Shown: positions 7,778 to 18,943 of the stretch, one piece after another | Layout: every line of letters begins with the position of its first letter | How positions within the stretch are numbered: position 1 is the stretch's first letter | Assembly: GCF_021366795.1 (NCBI RefSeq) | Contig: NZ_JAHCPS010000001.1 | Span: 310,001 to 374,000 of the forward strand | Direction of reading: 5' to 3' | Length of the DNA stretch: 64,000 nucleotides | Origin: Macrococcoides caseolyticum | GTDB lineage: Bacteria; Bacillota; Bacilli; Staphylococcales; Staphylococcaceae | Position numbers and translations under genes: made by a program | The notes under the pieces: model-generated | Seen by the model: the letters and a program-made list of their open reading frames with translations, nothing else | Databases searched by the model: none | Told to the model about the DNA's origin: nothing

Positions 7778-9253
7778 ATGAGTAACTTATTAAAAGAACA
7801 ATATGGTTTATTTATTAATGGAGAATTTGTTGATGCAGAAAACAAGGAAACATTAGAAGTTAAAAACCCTGCAACAGGTGATGTACTAGCTAAAATTGCT
7901 AAAGCTACTAAAGGAGATGTAGATACTGCTGTTAGCGCTGCTACAGAAGCATTTAAATCGTGGCGCTATGTTTCAGCAACTGAACGTGCAAAATATTTAA
8001 ATAAAATTGCAGATGTTATCGAAGCACATAACGATGAAATTGCACAAATCGAATCACTGAATAACGGGAAACCTATTCGTGAAACATCAGCATTAGATGT
8101 ACCGATTGCAGCAGACCATTTCCGTTATTTTGCGAGTATCATTCGTTCAGATGAAGGTACAGTAAATGAAATGAATGAGCATGTTCTATCTATTATTAAA
8201 CACGAACCTATCGGGGTTGTAGGTGCAGTCGTAGCCTGGAACTTCCCGTTATTGTTAGCTTCATGGAAGTTAGCACCAGCACTTGCTGCCGGAAATACTG
8301 TTGTTATTCAGCCATCATCTTCAACACCATTATCTTTATTAAAGCTTGCTGAATTACTACAGGACGTATTACCTAAAGGCGTATTAAATGTATTAACAGG
8401 AAAAGGTTCTGAGTCTGGAGATGCTATCTTTAATCACGAAGGTGTCGCTAAAGTATCATTTACTGGTTCAACAGAAGTTGGTTATTCAGTTGCAAAGGCT
8501 GCAGCTGATCGATTAGTACCAGCAACGCTTGAACTTGGAGGTAAATCAGCAAACATTATCTTTGATGATGCGAACCAGGACGTTGCTTTAGAAGGTGTTC
8601 AATTAGGTATTTTATTCAACCAGGGGGAAGTATGCTCAGCTGGTTCTCGTCTGTTTGTACATGAAGGTATCTATGATGAATTTGTTCCTAAATTAGTAGA
8701 AGCATTTAAAAATATTAAAGTCGGTGACCCATTAGATAAAACGACAGTAATGGGTTCTCAAACTGGTCCAGATCAAATCGAAAAGATTGAAAGCTATATT
8801 CAAATTGCAAAAGATGAAGGCCAAAAAATACTTGTCGGCGGCGAAAGATTAACTGAAAATGGTTTAGATAAAGGTCATTTCTTCGCACCGACGCTTATTG
8901 AAGTAGATTCAAATCAATCTCGTATTGCACAGGAAGAAATTTTTGGACCTGTATTAGCAGTCATTAAATTTAGTGATGAACAAGAAGTTATCGACTATGC
9001 TAATGATTCTGAGTACGGCTTAGGTGGCGGTATCTTCACTACTAATATCAACCGTGCATTTAACGTTGCCAATAAAATCGATACAGGACGTGTGTGGATT
9101 AACACATACAACCAATTCCCAGCAGGTAGCCCGTTCGGTGGTTACAAGAAATCAGGTATCGGGCGTGAAACAACGAAAGAAACATTACGCCACTATCAAC
9201 AAACTAAGAATTTATTCATTGATACAAGTAACACACCACTTGGATTCTACTAA
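7778..9253 (+). CDS. aldA: NAD(P)-dependent aldehyde dehydrogenase (AldA-like)
   Basis: 491 residues from ATG 7778, preceded by AAGGAGG at good spacing. The open frame reaches back to 7655 but that extension lacks a ribosome binding site and family homology. It has the aldehyde dehydrogenase core: [25 protein letters not shown] near 150-175, the glutamate motif [10 protein letters not shown] near 260, the catalytic cysteine in [11 protein letters not shown] near 295, and the C-terminal [13 protein letters not shown]. Length is normal. It oxidises aldehydes to acids in the cytosol; the natural substrate cannot be told. It resembles staphylococcal AldA (FINGEFV start, NPATG). Monocistronic with its own terminator. 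Confidence 0.88.
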   Translation: MSNLLKEQYGLFINGEFVDAENKETLEVKNPATGDVLAKIAKATKGDVDTAVSAATEAFKSWRYVSATERAKYLNKIADVIEAHNDEIAQIESLNNGKPIRETSALDVPIAADHFRYFASIIRSDEGTVNEMNEHVLSIIKHEPIGVVGAVVAWNFPLLLASWKLAPALAAGNTVVIQPSSSTPLSLLKLAELLQDVLPKGVLNVLTGKGSESGDAIFNHEGVAKVSFTGSTEVGYSVAKAAADRLVPATLELGGKSANIIFDDANQDVALEGVQLGILFNQGEVCSAGSRLFVHEGIYDEFVPKLVEAFKNIKVGDPLDKTTVMGSQTGPDQIEKIESYIQIAKDEGQKILVGGERLTENGLDKGHFFAPTLIEVDSNQSRIAQEEIFGPVLAVIKFSDEQEVIDYANDSEYGLGGGIFTTNINRAFNVANKIDTGRVWINTYNQFPAGSPFGGYKKSGIGRETTKETLRHYQQTKNLFIDTSNTPLGFY

Positions 9254-9280
9254 GATAAAGTTGATATTGACGATAAATAA

Positions 9281-9310
9281 AACATCATCCATTATGGATG
9301 GTGTTTTTTT
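9281..9310 (+). terminator. intrinsic terminator of aldA
   Basis: AACATCATCC/GGATGGTGTT stem with G-T pairs, 5-base loop, followed by seven T residues on the plus strand. Confidence 0.85.
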
Positions 9311-9329
9311 TAGATATTTGGTTGGTTAG

Positions 9330-9362
9330 TTATTGCCGGATAATTCGAGTATCCGGCAATAA
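9330..9362. repeat. 13-bp inverted repeat without T tract
   Basis: TTATTGCCGGATA and TATCCGGCAATAA form a perfect 13-bp stem around a 7-base loop, next to the end of the NERD gene. Neither strand has a T run after it, so it is a weak intrinsic terminator at best; it may be an RNA-stabilising or factor-bound hairpin. Confidence 0.6.
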
Positions 9363-9372
9363 CTACAGTAAT

Positions 9373-10278
9373 TTAATAGTATTCGTTATCAAAATAATAT
9401 GTTGCTCTTGCTGAACCAATTTTTTTATACCGTCTACCCAAGAAATATCTAAGTGTCCTATCACTTAGTTTTGTCCACGAAACCATTTTGGACGTATTTA
9501 CTAACCCTTTTTCAATTAATGAGATTGCATTGTAAGTTCTTTCAAGTACTTCACTATTTCTCTCCTTGTAACCACAAATACATTTAAAGAATCGACTCTT
9601 CCGATAATGTTTCATACCAATCCTTCCACATGCTTTACATTTAACACCTGGTTTCATCTGATTAAAATCATAATAATGTATCACTTCATGTTCAGAATTG
9701 TTTTTATGTAAATCTATTAATAACTTTGCCAAACGCTGCATTTCCGAATCGATGTGTTTATAACGTTGTAGATGTGCTACAATTTTATGGATATCAAAAT
9801 AAAACATGACATCTCCACTCCCTGGGAAATTACATAAATCCAATGTATCATTAATAAATATTATTTTACTAACCATTTTAAATCCAAATTTATTGTCAAT
9901 AATTAACTTCTCCATTTTTTTATGTGCCTTCTTAAGCGATGACATCAAATCTTTTTCAACATATCCATTCTCACTCATAAAAATCCCGTCTTCATAGTTA
10001 TATCGCCCACTAAAGTTTTTTACGTCAAAATGGAATACAGTATCTTGTGTAATGATAATAAAGTCATATTGGATTTCACCTGGCATTTCAATTCTGATAT
10101 CCCATAAAATAATCACATTTTCAATATCCTTTATTACATGAAGGAACTTTAATTCTCCTTCCAAACCTTTTCGATAATGCGACAACGCTAAATAATCTTT
10201 TTTTATAAGATATATTCGCTGATCAACTTCTAGCAAATAAGATATATATTGAGATGGATTATGTGCTTTTACTATCAA
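9373..10278 (-). CDS. NERD domain (nuclease-related) protein with zinc ribbon
   Basis: 301 residues from a TTG start at 10278: AAAGGAGGG lies 6 bases upstream of it, whereas the upstream ATG at 10338 has no site. The NERD domain spans about residues 35-150, with the restriction-like residues Glu42 (GLEGELKF), Asp72 (YDFIIIT) and Asp85-x-Lys87 (HFDVKNF). A zinc ribbon follows near 215-240 (CKACG, then CICGY), then a basic C-terminal region. NERD proteins are predicted DNA-processing nucleases of unclear role. It is monocistronic. Confidence 0.82.
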   Translation of the reverse strand: MIVKAHNPSQYISYLLEVDQRIYLIKKDYLALSHYRKGLEGELKFLHVIKDIENVIILWDIRIEMPGEIQYDFIIITQDTVFHFDVKNFSGRYNYEDGIFMSENGYVEKDLMSSLKKAHKKMEKLIIDNKFGFKMVSKIIFINDTLDLCNFPGSGDVMFYFDIHKIVAHLQRYKHIDSEMQRLAKLLIDLHKNNSEHEVIHYYDFNQMKPGVKCKACGRIGMKHYRKSRFFKCICGYKERNSEVLERTYNAISLIEKGLVNTSKMVSWTKLSDRTLRYFLGRRYKKIGSARATYYFDNEYY

Positions 10279-10393
10279 AAAAATCCCTCCTTTCCATTTA
10301 TAATAGGAGGGAGAAAAATTGTGTGCAAATTGCAACAATTTAATTTTTCATCAAATTTAACGTCAGAAATTGATGTATTGAACAAATAACAAA

Positions 10394-10425
10394 AGAAACT
10401 GCAGCAATTGCGCTGCAGTTTCTTA
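10394..10425 (-). terminator. intrinsic terminator of adh
   Basis: 13-bp stem AAGAAACTGCAGC/GCTGCAGTTTCTT, 6-base loop, with a T-rich minus-strand tail; 23 bases after the alcohol dehydrogenase stop. Confidence 0.88.
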
Positions 10426-10447
10426 AATTTGCTTGGTTTTATAAATT

Positions 10448-11476
10448 TTAGTGTTGACATTGTTTATGCATATCGATAACCATACGGCCTTGAATTTTAC
10501 CGTCATGCATTTCTTTAAATACATCGTTAACTTCATGTAAACAACGTGTTTCAACAATTGGTACCACTTTACCTTCAGCACCAAACTGGAAGGCTTCACG
10601 TAAATCTTCACGTGTACCTACTAATGAACCTACAATTTCAATGCCATCTAATACTGTCTTAACAATTGCTAAATCCATTGTTTCTGGTGGTAATCCAACA
10701 CAAATGACTTTACCAGCTGCACGAACACTATTTACTGCCTGGTTGAATGCCACTTTAGAAACAGCTGTAACAACAGCTGAATGTGCGCCGCCCACTTCAT
10801 TTTGAATCCATTCACCCGCATCACCATTTGTTGGGTTGAATGTTTTGTCTGCACCGACTTCTTTTGCAAGTGCTAATTTATCATCATTAATATCGATTGC
10901 AATTACTTTTGCATTGAATACATTCTTCGCATATTGAATTGCTAAGTTACCTAATCCACCACAACCGTAAATAGCAATCCATTGTCCTGGTTTAATATCC
11001 GCTACTTTAATCGCTTTATAACACGTCACCCCTGCACATGTAATACTTGACGCTTGAGCTGGATCTAATTCTTCTGGCACTTTCACAGCATAGTCTGCCT
11101 TAACAATACATTGTTCTGCCATTGCACCATCGACTGAGTAACCAGCGTTCTTCACTTCACGACAGAATGTTTCTTTACCGTTTACACAGTATTCACAGTG
11201 TCCGCATCCTTCAAAGAACCATGCAATTGATACACGGTCACCAACTTTAAGACTAGTAACGTCTGGTGCCACTTCACGAACAATACCAATACCTTCATGA
11301 CCTACTACTGTACCTGTAACATCCCCAAAGTCCCCAGCAGCTACGTGTAAATCTGTATGACACACACCGCAATATTCTACATCAACTAATGCTTCTCCTG
11401 CTTCAATTGGACGTAATTCTTTTTCTACAACATCTACATATCCCTTATTCTCTTTGCTGACTACTGCTGCTTTCAT
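10448..11476 (-). CDS. adhP: zinc-dependent alcohol dehydrogenase
   Basis: 342 residues, a normal length for AdhP/AdhA. The catalytic zinc site is GVCHTDLH (Cys and following residues near 37-44) and GHEGIGIV (59-66); the structural zinc uses four cysteines in [15 protein letters not shown] near 90-105; the NAD-binding Rossmann motif is [12 protein letters not shown] near 170. It interconverts alcohols such as ethanol with aldehydes. The C-terminus MHKQCQH adds an extra Cys/His tail. A Rex-like site upstream suggests NADH-responsive fermentative control. Monocistronic. Confidence 0.92.
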   Translation of the reverse strand: MKAAVVSKENKGYVDVVEKELRPIEAGEALVDVEYCGVCHTDLHVAAGDFGDVTGTVVGHEGIGIVREVAPDVTSLKVGDRVSIAWFFEGCGHCEYCVNGKETFCREVKNAGYSVDGAMAEQCIVKADYAVKVPEELDPAQASSITCAGVTCYKAIKVADIKPGQWIAIYGCGGLGNLAIQYAKNVFNAKVIAIDINDDKLALAKEVGADKTFNPTNGDAGEWIQNEVGGAHSAVVTAVSKVAFNQAVNSVRAAGKVICVGLPPETMDLAIVKTVLDGIEIVGSLVGTREDLREAFQFGAEGKVVPIVETRCLHEVNDVFKEMHDGKIQGRMVIDMHKQCQH

Positions 11477-11774
11477 GAAAAAATCACTCCTTATATATTT
11501 TTTTCTAAGTTCATTATATCACTATGTTAATATAATTAATTGTGATTTAGTGAGCAAAGTTTAAAACCAAATAATCAAATTTAAAAGCAATTTAAATATA
11601 CAATACAAATAGGAAGCATTACTATTTATTATATTTATCAAATATTAATTTCATTATATAATTTTACACTTTTTGATTCAAGTATTTACATAAACCGCTT
11701 ACAATATTTAATGATTAAGCAGTGACAGTAGTAATGATAGTGGTCGTAGTAGTTTCGATTAAGGTGGGCTTGTC
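11477..11774. other. divergent intergenic region, adh to small gene
   Basis: About 300 AT-rich bases. It holds the adh promoter and Rex-like site near its left end and the ribosome binding site of the 59-residue gene at its right end. I see no further gene. Confidence 0.5.
11540..11557. promoter_or_regulatory. candidate Rex operator upstream of adh
   Basis: TTGTGATTTAGTGAGCAA has one perfect half (TTGTGA) of the Rex consensus TTGTGA-W6-TCACAA and a 4/6 second half. It lies just upstream of a TATAAT (minus strand, near 11517-11522), where it would overlap the -35 region. Rex repression of adh genes is established in Gram-positive bacteria; this particular site is inferred. Confidence 0.4.
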
Positions 11775-11954
11775 ATGGGGTTAATACTATTCATCATTTC
11801 AGCAATTATTATGGTCATCATCTTTGTGATTTTCTTTGCAGGGGTTATCTATGCCGGAATCAAACTTAATGGAAATCATAAGTACGAAACAAGTGACGGT
11901 ACCCCAATTTTTAATCCTGATAAAATCGCAGAATACCTATTTTCTATAAATTAA
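11775..11954 (+). CDS. small single-pass membrane protein, 59 aa
   Basis: ATG at 11775 has AAGGTGGG 6 bases upstream. The product has one long hydrophobic segment (residues 2-29) followed by a polar tail (NGNHKYETSDGTPIFNPDK). It ends right before a strong shared terminator. The good ribosome binding site, codon use and terminator support a real gene below usual size cut-offs. Function unknown. Confidence 0.7.
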   Translation: MGLILFIISAIIMVIIFVIFFAGVIYAGIKLNGNHKYETSDGTPIFNPDKIAEYLFSIN

Positions 11955-11958
11955 CAAA

Positions 11959-11996
11959 AATAAAGCAATGCCTCTTAAAATAGGCATTGCTTTATT
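11959..11996. terminator. bidirectional intrinsic terminator
   Basis: 15-bp stem AATAAAGCAATGCCT/AGGCATTGCTTTATT with an 8-base loop, between the convergent 59-residue gene and mqo. Confidence 0.88.
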
Positions 11997-11998
11997 TG

Positions 11999-13489
11999 TT
12001 ACTTTTCTTTCAAACCTAAAGCTTTAGCAGTATTCACATTAATTTCTTCAAATAATGCTTTATTTTCGGCTAATTTCACACCGTAAGACGGTATCATCTT
12101 CTTAATATGTGCTTCCCATTCAGGCATTCTATCTTTGAAACATTTATTGATTACTTGTAACATGACGTGGACGGCTGTTGATGCTCCAGGTGATGCACCG
12201 AGTAAAGCTGCAACACTGCCATCAGAAGCTGTAATCACTTCAGTACCGAATTGTAATGTCCCTTTACCGCCCTTATCAGTTTCTTTAATCACTTGAACAC
12301 GTTGTCCTGCTACAACGATCTCCCAGTCTTTTGAATCTGCATTGGGCACAAATTCACGTAATTCTTCCATACGTTGTTCATGTGATAACATTACTTGTGA
12401 AATTAAGTATTGTGTTAATTTCATCTCTTTACCACCCGCAGCTAACATGTTCGCAATGTTACCTGGTTTAACTGTTGCAAGTAAATCTGTATATTTACCT
12501 GTCTTTAAGAACTTCGGACTAAATCCAGCAAATGGCCCGAATAATAAACCACGCTCACCATTAATATAACGTGTATCTAAATGTGGTACTGACATTGGTG
12601 GTGCACCGACTTTGGCTTTACCATAAACTTTTGCTAAATGTTGTTCTACGATTTCCTTGTTCTTACATACTAAGAATAAACCGCTCACAGGGAAGCCACC
12701 GATACCACGCGCTTCAGGAATACCTGTCTTTTGTAATAATGGTAATGAGTAACCACCAGCGCCGATAAAGACGAATTTCGCATTATGCACTTCAGTTTGT
12801 TTACTATTTTGGTCATATACTTTAACATTCCAGCTACCATCTTCAGCACGCTTAATATCTTTTACTGTATGCTCATAATGGATTACCGCACCTTCAAATG
12901 ACTTCATTACATCAAATAATTCTCTCGTTAATTCACCAAAGTTAACGTCAGTTCCCGCTTCCATACGCGTTAACGCAATCTTTTCGTTTGGATGACGTCC
13001 TTCCATCATTAATGGTACCCATTCACGCATCAAATCATGATCTTCAGTTAACGTCATCCCCTGGAATAACGGGTTATCTTTAAATGCATCTAAACGATGC
13101 TTTAAGAAACGAATATTGTCTTCACCTTCGACAAAACTCATATGTGGGACTGGCATGATGAAATCTTGAGGCTTTTTCAATTTACCTGTGTTCACAAGGT
13201 AACTCCATAATTGCTTAGATAATTGGAATTGCTCATTGACATTCACCGCTTTAGAAATATCCATATTGCCGTCTTTGTCTTCATTTGTATAGTTGAGCTC
13301 ACATAAGGCAGAATGCCCAGTGCCTGCATTATTCCATACATTAGAACTTTCTAAACCTGGTTCTGATAATTTTTCAAATACTTTAATATTAATTGCAGGA
13401 TCTAATTCTTTCAGTAAAACACCTAAAGTCGCACTCATAATCCCGCCACCGATTAAAATAACGTCCGTTTGTTTAAATACTTTTTTCAT
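11999..13489 (-). CDS. mqo: malate:quinone oxidoreductase
   Basis: 496 residues, normal for Mqo. FAD-binding [10 protein letters not shown] near residues 14-23, then the family signature [17 protein letters not shown] near 52-68, and the C-terminal [16 protein letters not shown]. It is a peripheral membrane flavoenzyme that oxidises malate to oxaloacetate and passes electrons to the quinone pool. GGGGGA precedes the ATG. Monocistronic. Confidence 0.95.
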   Translation of the reverse strand: MKKVFKQTDVILIGGGIMSATLGVLLKELDPAINIKVFEKLSEPGLESSNVWNNAGTGHSALCELNYTNEDKDGNMDISKAVNVNEQFQLSKQLWSYLVNTGKLKKPQDFIMPVPHMSFVEGEDNIRFLKHRLDAFKDNPLFQGMTLTEDHDLMREWVPLMMEGRHPNEKIALTRMEAGTDVNFGELTRELFDVMKSFEGAVIHYEHTVKDIKRAEDGSWNVKVYDQNSKQTEVHNAKFVFIGAGGYSLPLLQKTGIPEARGIGGFPVSGLFLVCKNKEIVEQHLAKVYGKAKVGAPPMSVPHLDTRYINGERGLLFGPFAGFSPKFLKTGKYTDLLATVKPGNIANMLAAGGKEMKLTQYLISQVMLSHEQRMEELREFVPNADSKDWEIVVAGQRVQVIKETDKGGKGTLQFGTEVITASDGSVAALLGASPGASTAVHVMLQVINKCFKDRMPEWEAHIKKMIPSYGVKLAENKALFEEINVNTAKALGLKEK

Positions 13490-13616
13490 TGTATATCCCC
13501 CAACAAAGCATATTATTATTCCATATTAATCCTAATTTGATTATTTATAATACTAGTATAATGAAAAACATAAAATAATGTAACCGTATTCAACAAATAA
13601 TTAACATACAAATAAA

Positions 13617-13641
13617 AAAGAACCCTAGATTCGGGTTCTTT
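13617..13641 (-). terminator. intrinsic terminator of norB-like gene
   Basis: Stem AAAGAACCC/GGGTTCTTT followed by six T residues on the minus strand, directly after the transporter gene. Confidence 0.85.
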
Positions 13642-13643
13642 CA

Positions 13644-15026
13644 TTATTTACCACGACGTGGATCATCTTTAGGGACTGTAATCCAGATTGCAATTAATGA
13701 AATTAAAGCCATCGCACCATTTGCAAGCAATGCAATCATCGCACTACCCGCTAAACCAAGTGGCTCCTGGAAGAAATGATAAATCGCTAAACTAATTGCA
13801 ATCCCAAATGCACCACCTAAAGCAGAAGCCATCTTATAAATTCCTGAAGCAACACCCACTTTTTCTTCTGGTGATGTTGCAATCGCAGTATCTGTTGACG
13901 GTGTAGCATATAAACCAAGACCTAACCCGAATAAACCAAAACCGATGACACAGCTAATAACATAAATCGTTTCGGGTAAGAAAGTAAGTGAAATCATTAT
14001 AATCCCTACTAATACTATGGCTGAACCAAGTATCATCGGTTTCTTAGCGCCCATTTTCTGAAGGAGCTTTTCACCAATAATAATCATCGAAAGTACAGTT
14101 ATTACATAAAAAATTGAAAGCATACCCGTCTTACTTTGAGAAAATCCTAAAGCTTCCTGAATATACGTGTTCGCTACAATTAACGTCCCAGCAACAGCGT
14201 TGAGTAAATAGTTAGATATTACTGCACCAGTATATTGTTTGTTTCTAAAAATATCAAAATCGATTAAAGGATTGGCCTGGCGTTTTTCGATCATGATAAA
14301 CGCAATAAAACTTACAACACTTAATGCGACTAACCCTAAAAAGACTGGATTCAATAAACCTAATGAACCCCCTTGTGTAATCGCAATATTTAAACTTAAT
14401 AACACTAAAATTAAAGTGATTAAGCCAAATATATCAAACTTCATATCATTCGGTTCATCTGACTTAGTTTCAGGTGTACCATGAATTAAAATCATTGCGA
14501 TAATTGAAATCACAATTGAAATAATAAAAATCCATTCCCAGCCGAATTGTTTAGCAACAAGACCACCAAATAATGAACATAACCCTGAACCACCCCAAGA
14601 ACCAAATGACCAGTAACTTAAAGCACGCTGACGATCTTCATCATCATAATAAGCCTTAATAATTGATAACGTAGCAGGCATAAGACAAGCTGCTGAAATA
14701 CCTTGAATCGCACGGCCAATGATTAATAATAAAGGATTATGTGTCATAATCATTAAAGCTGAACCAATAATACTTAGAATAAGTCCAAATTGTGTAACTT
14801 TCACACGACCAATCTTATCCGCAAGACCACCTGCACCCACAACTAGCATACCAGAGAATAACCCGGTTAAACTCACTGCGATATTAATCATGTCTAAACT
14901 CGTGTCAAAATGTTTCTTTAAATCCAATACAACAATAATAAGAGATTGCGCAAATAGCCAATACGTTAAAATCGATAAAACAATCCCTAAAACTAACTTA
15001 TTCCCGCCTTTATACGGTGTTTCCAT
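13644..15026 (-). CDS. norB: MFS multidrug exporter, NorB-like
   Basis: 460 residues with about 14 hydrophobic segments (DHA2-type). The sequence follows staphylococcal NorB closely along its length: the WLFAQSL start, GGLADKIGRVK (motif A, near 66-76), RAIQGISAACLMPATLSIIKAYY, YATPSTDTAIATSPEEKVGVASGIYKMASALGGAFG (motif C region). NorB is a proton-driven exporter of quinolones and other drugs. Recognition is from memory; substrates here are inferred. AGGGAG precedes the ATG. Monocistronic. Confidence 0.88.
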   Translation of the reverse strand: METPYKGGNKLVLGIVLSILTYWLFAQSLIIVVLDLKKHFDTSLDMINIAVSLTGLFSGMLVVGAGGLADKIGRVKVTQFGLILSIIGSALMIMTHNPLLLIIGRAIQGISAACLMPATLSIIKAYYDDEDRQRALSYWSFGSWGGSGLCSLFGGLVAKQFGWEWIFIISIVISIIAMILIHGTPETKSDEPNDMKFDIFGLITLILVLLSLNIAITQGGSLGLLNPVFLGLVALSVVSFIAFIMIEKRQANPLIDFDIFRNKQYTGAVISNYLLNAVAGTLIVANTYIQEALGFSQSKTGMLSIFYVITVLSMIIIGEKLLQKMGAKKPMILGSAIVLVGIIMISLTFLPETIYVISCVIGFGLFGLGLGLYATPSTDTAIATSPEEKVGVASGIYKMASALGGAFGIAISLAIYHFFQEPLGLAGSAMIALLANGAMALISLIAIWITVPKDDPRRGK

Positions 15027-15240
15027 TTAACAGTCTCCCTTTTTTTAATTCTTCAAAATATTTATACCCATATTTATATATTTTAGCATAACTTAAATCA
15101 TATTTTTTCTGAAAATTTTGTAATAGTACTTTTCTGATATAATATTGCATAAATAAAATTCAAATAACATGTTAACGTGAATAGCTATCGATTACGCAAA
15201 TAAAAAAAGCCTTACCATAGGCTTTCTTCGTTTTAAGAAA
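15027..15240. other. norB upstream region
   Basis: About 200 AT-rich bases containing the norB promoter region and the 15206 terminator. No gene seen. Confidence 0.4.
15206..15225 (-). terminator. intrinsic terminator downstream of bgl unit
   Basis: AAAGCCT/AGGCTTT stem with a 6-base loop and seven T residues on the minus strand. It lies after the small open frame ending at 15241, not directly after the glucosidase. Confidence 0.8.
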
Positions 15241-16913
<1,673 letters not shown>

Positions 16914-16930
16914 TTATATTATATGCATAC

Positions 16931-16988
16931 ATTATAATTGTTCCGGTATAATTTAGCAAGTGCCATACAATTATAAAAAGGCTATAAT
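16931..16988. promoter_or_regulatory. divergent promoters with 10-bp inverted repeat operator
   Basis: TTATAATTGT (16932-16941) and ACAATTATAA (16967-16976) form an inverted repeat with a 25-base gap. The left arm overlaps the -10 TATAAT of bgl (minus strand, -35 TTGCTA at 16959-16954, 17-base spacer). The right arm lies in the spacer just before the gntR -10 TATAAT (16983-16988). One regulator on both arms could control both genes. Confidence 0.6.
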
Positions 16989-16998
16989 AGAAAAAAAG

Positions 16999-17023
16999 AA
17001 TGTCAGGGTGACTGGCTGACATT
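16999..17023 (+). promoter_or_regulatory. leader hairpin before gntR
   Basis: AATGTCAG/CTGACATT, 9-base loop, followed by TTTAGATTT, located between the gntR -10 and its ribosome binding site. It could be a weak attenuator or a second operator. Confidence 0.4.
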
Positions 17024-17057
17024 TTAGATTTAACGGCCATAGAAAAGAGGTAATCTA

Positions 17058-17762
17058 ATGAATAAATATGAAATTATTGCAAATGAAATTGAAAAAGATA
17101 TACATGACAATCAGTTACCGCAAGGTACAAAACTTCAAAATTTAGAACAACTGATGCACAAGTACAACGTTTCTAAAAGCACTATTACGAAAGCTTTAGA
17201 TACTTTAGAAAAACGTGGTGCTATTTTCCAACAGCGTGGAAGTGGCATCTTTGTAAGACGTCAACGTCGTGAAGGTTATGTGAGTTTACTGACAAATAGA
17301 GGCTTTACAGAAGAATTAAAAGAATTCAATATCTCTTCAGAAGTTATCCAGTTAAAAAAAATAAAAGCCGATGAGGAGGTTCGAACGAATTTACATCTTA
17401 AAATTGATGATGAGGTCTATTTTGTAGAACGTTTGCGCAGAATGGATCAGGATATATTATGTGTTGAAACATCATATTTTCCGGTTTCACTTGTTCCTTA
17501 TTTAAATATTGAAATCGCACAAGGCTCAATATTTAACTATTTAACTAATGCACTTAAATTTAATATTAAATTCGCAGATATCTATATGCATATCGATGAA
17601 CTAAATGAAGATTATGCTCAAAAGTTAGAATTAAAGCCAGGAAATCCAGCTTTATTTTTGGAGCAAGTCGTTTATTTAGCGACTGGCGAACCTTTCGATT
17701 TTTCTAAAATTACATATCACTACAAGCATTCAAAATTCTTCGTTCAAGCTACAAATTACTAA
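17058..17762 (+). CDS. GntR-family regulator with UTRA domain
   Basis: 234 residues. Winged helix at residues 1-70 (NKYEIIANEIEKDI at the start, then YNVSKSTITKALDTLEKRG and QQRGSGIFV), then a UTRA ligand-binding domain from about 85 onward (VYFVERLRRMD, YFPVSLVPYL, LEQVVYLATGEPFDFSKITY). Such regulators (TreR, BglR, YydK types) bind phosphosugars. It is divergent from the phospho-beta-glucosidase gene, so a phosphorylated beta-glucoside is the likely effector. AGAGG precedes the ATG. Confidence 0.9.
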   Translation: MNKYEIIANEIEKDIHDNQLPQGTKLQNLEQLMHKYNVSKSTITKALDTLEKRGAIFQQRGSGIFVRRQRREGYVSLLTNRGFTEELKEFNISSEVIQLKKIKADEEVRTNLHLKIDDEVYFVERLRRMDQDILCVETSYFPVSLVPYLNIEIAQGSIFNYLTNALKFNIKFADIYMHIDELNEDYAQKLELKPGNPALFLEQVVYLATGEPFDFSKITYHYKHSKFFVQATNY

Positions 17763-17805
17763 TTATATGGTATAATGGAATAAAAATGAAGGAAGTGGTG
17801 ATACC

Positions 17806-17979
17806 ATGCCTTGGTTCGAAGCAATTGTATCAATGATGTTAGCATTAGCCCCAATTATCATTGTTTTCCTTATCTTTATGGATGGCTATAAAACTAGAGT
17901 GAATTCAGAGAAAATTATTAAACAGAATGAAGAAATGATTGAAATCTTGAAAGAAATAAATTTGAACAAGCAAACTTAA
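17806..17979 (+). CDS. small single-pass membrane protein, 57 aa
   Basis: ATG at 17806 with a GGAAGTGGTG ribosome binding region and a TATAAT 37 bases upstream (17771-17776). The product has a hydrophobic segment at residues 6-25 and a charged, helical tail (KIIKQNEEMIEILKEINL) likely to form a coiled coil. It ends 14 bases before a 20-bp perfect terminator stem. Function unknown. Confidence 0.7.
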   Translation: MPWFEAIVSMMLALAPIIIVFLIFMDGYKTRVNSEKIIKQNEEMIEILKEINLNKQT

Positions 17980-17993
17980 CCGAATATAATTAA

Positions 17994-18039
17994 AAAGCAA
18001 ATAAGAAAGACGCTAATCGGCGTCTTTCTTATTTGCTTT
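17994..18039. terminator. 20-bp perfect-stem bidirectional terminator
   Basis: AAAGCAAATAAGAAAGACGC pairs perfectly with its complement across a 6-base loop. It ends the 57-residue gene on the plus strand and faces the decayed DUF805 end at 18041 on the minus strand. Confidence 0.9.
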
Positions 18040-18040
18040 A

Positions 18041-18115
18041 TTATTCGTTGAATTCCCTTGAACGTGTTCCCCATTGATTCGTTCCATCATATTGTTTAAT
18101 CAAACCAAGAATGAT
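18041..18115 (-). pseudogene. C-terminal remnant of a DUF805 gene
   Basis: After an in-frame TAG the minus strand reads CEIILGLIKQYDGTNQWGTR and then SREFNE and stop. This matches the C-terminal end of DUF805 proteins, compare the tail SEPGTNRWGENPKG of the intact paralogue at 21805. No start and no upstream domain remain. Two divergent DUF805 genes follow, so it is a decayed copy. Confidence 0.6.
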
Positions 18116-18268
18116 TTCACACTATGATAATTAATTAGACTTTAAAATTCATTAATACTGACTCAATAAACAAAGGATAGTAACAAAATAACATAGTAAA
18201 GCATTTCTATTCCTATCACTATAAAGAAGCTAACTTAAATCATGTAACTTTAGTGGTAGTTTATCCGT

Positions 18269-18757
18269 TTAGTAGCTTTTATGTTTTCCTTTCTTCAAAG
18301 CAAACGTTGCTAGCATATAAATTAAATAGAATAGTGGCAACGATAAAACAATGTAATAAAAGATTTCTACCCATAATACATTACTAGGTAGCCCTTGCCC
18401 AAAAATAAGAAATAAAAATGCGTAAATCATATATGCGATAGGAAACAAGGCTATCATCACACCATGTGTTCGTTCTGCTTCAAGTTCATTACATCTACGC
18501 ATCATTAAAGTAATCATAGGAATTAAGAAAATAGCCAATACGAACAGATGATACAATTTCCAGTTCAAATCTAATACCATTTCAAATAACGGTTTCTTAA
18601 GATCGAACCCTAATTTCGGTAAACCCAACATTGGTCCAATGATAAAAACCAATGCAATCATCAAAAGATGCGGCCAGAAGCCTAAATTAAATTCCTTTCG
18701 ATTTACTGATGACTTATAATCAAATGTATCCTTCCAAAATTTTAAATATGAATCCAT
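18269..18757 (-). CDS. DUF805-like membrane protein
   Basis: 162 residues, AAAGGAGGATG ribosome binding site. It has the DUF805 layout: an N-terminal amphipathic FWKDTFDYKSSVNRKEF segment, four hydrophobic segments, and an RRCNELEAERTHG motif in place of the usual RRLHDTGRSG. It lacks the GTNRWG tail of typical members. Function of the family is unknown. It is one of three DUF805-type genes within 4.5 kb. Confidence 0.72.
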   Translation of the reverse strand: MDSYLKFWKDTFDYKSSVNRKEFNLGFWPHLLMIALVFIIGPMLGLPKLGFDLKKPLFEMVLDLNWKLYHLFVLAIFLIPMITLMMRRCNELEAERTHGVMIALFPIAYMIYAFLFLIFGQGLPSNVLWVEIFYYIVLSLPLFYLIYMLATFALKKGKHKSY

Positions 18758-18916
18758 TGCGCATCCTCCTTTACTTTGAAAACATGCACGGTTTGGATTT
18801 TGAACCGGGCGTAATCCTATACCTTTTGTTAATATTTTACCATTATAGAAAAATTACGAACCTTAAAGTTACCTTAAAAATATTTTGACCCTATGACATT
18901 TAATTCAATATATAAA

Positions 18917-18943
18917 AAAACAGCCCATCTTAATTGGACTGTT
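18917..18943 (-). terminator. intrinsic terminator overlapping a gene end
   Basis: Imperfect AACAGCCCA/TGGACTGTT stem with a T7 minus-strand tail. The upper half lies inside the last codons of the gene ending at 18930. Confidence 0.65.

Noticed and set aside
9330-9362. Terminator for the NERD gene
   Set aside because: The stem is perfect but no T tract follows on either strand, so it is listed as an inverted repeat only.
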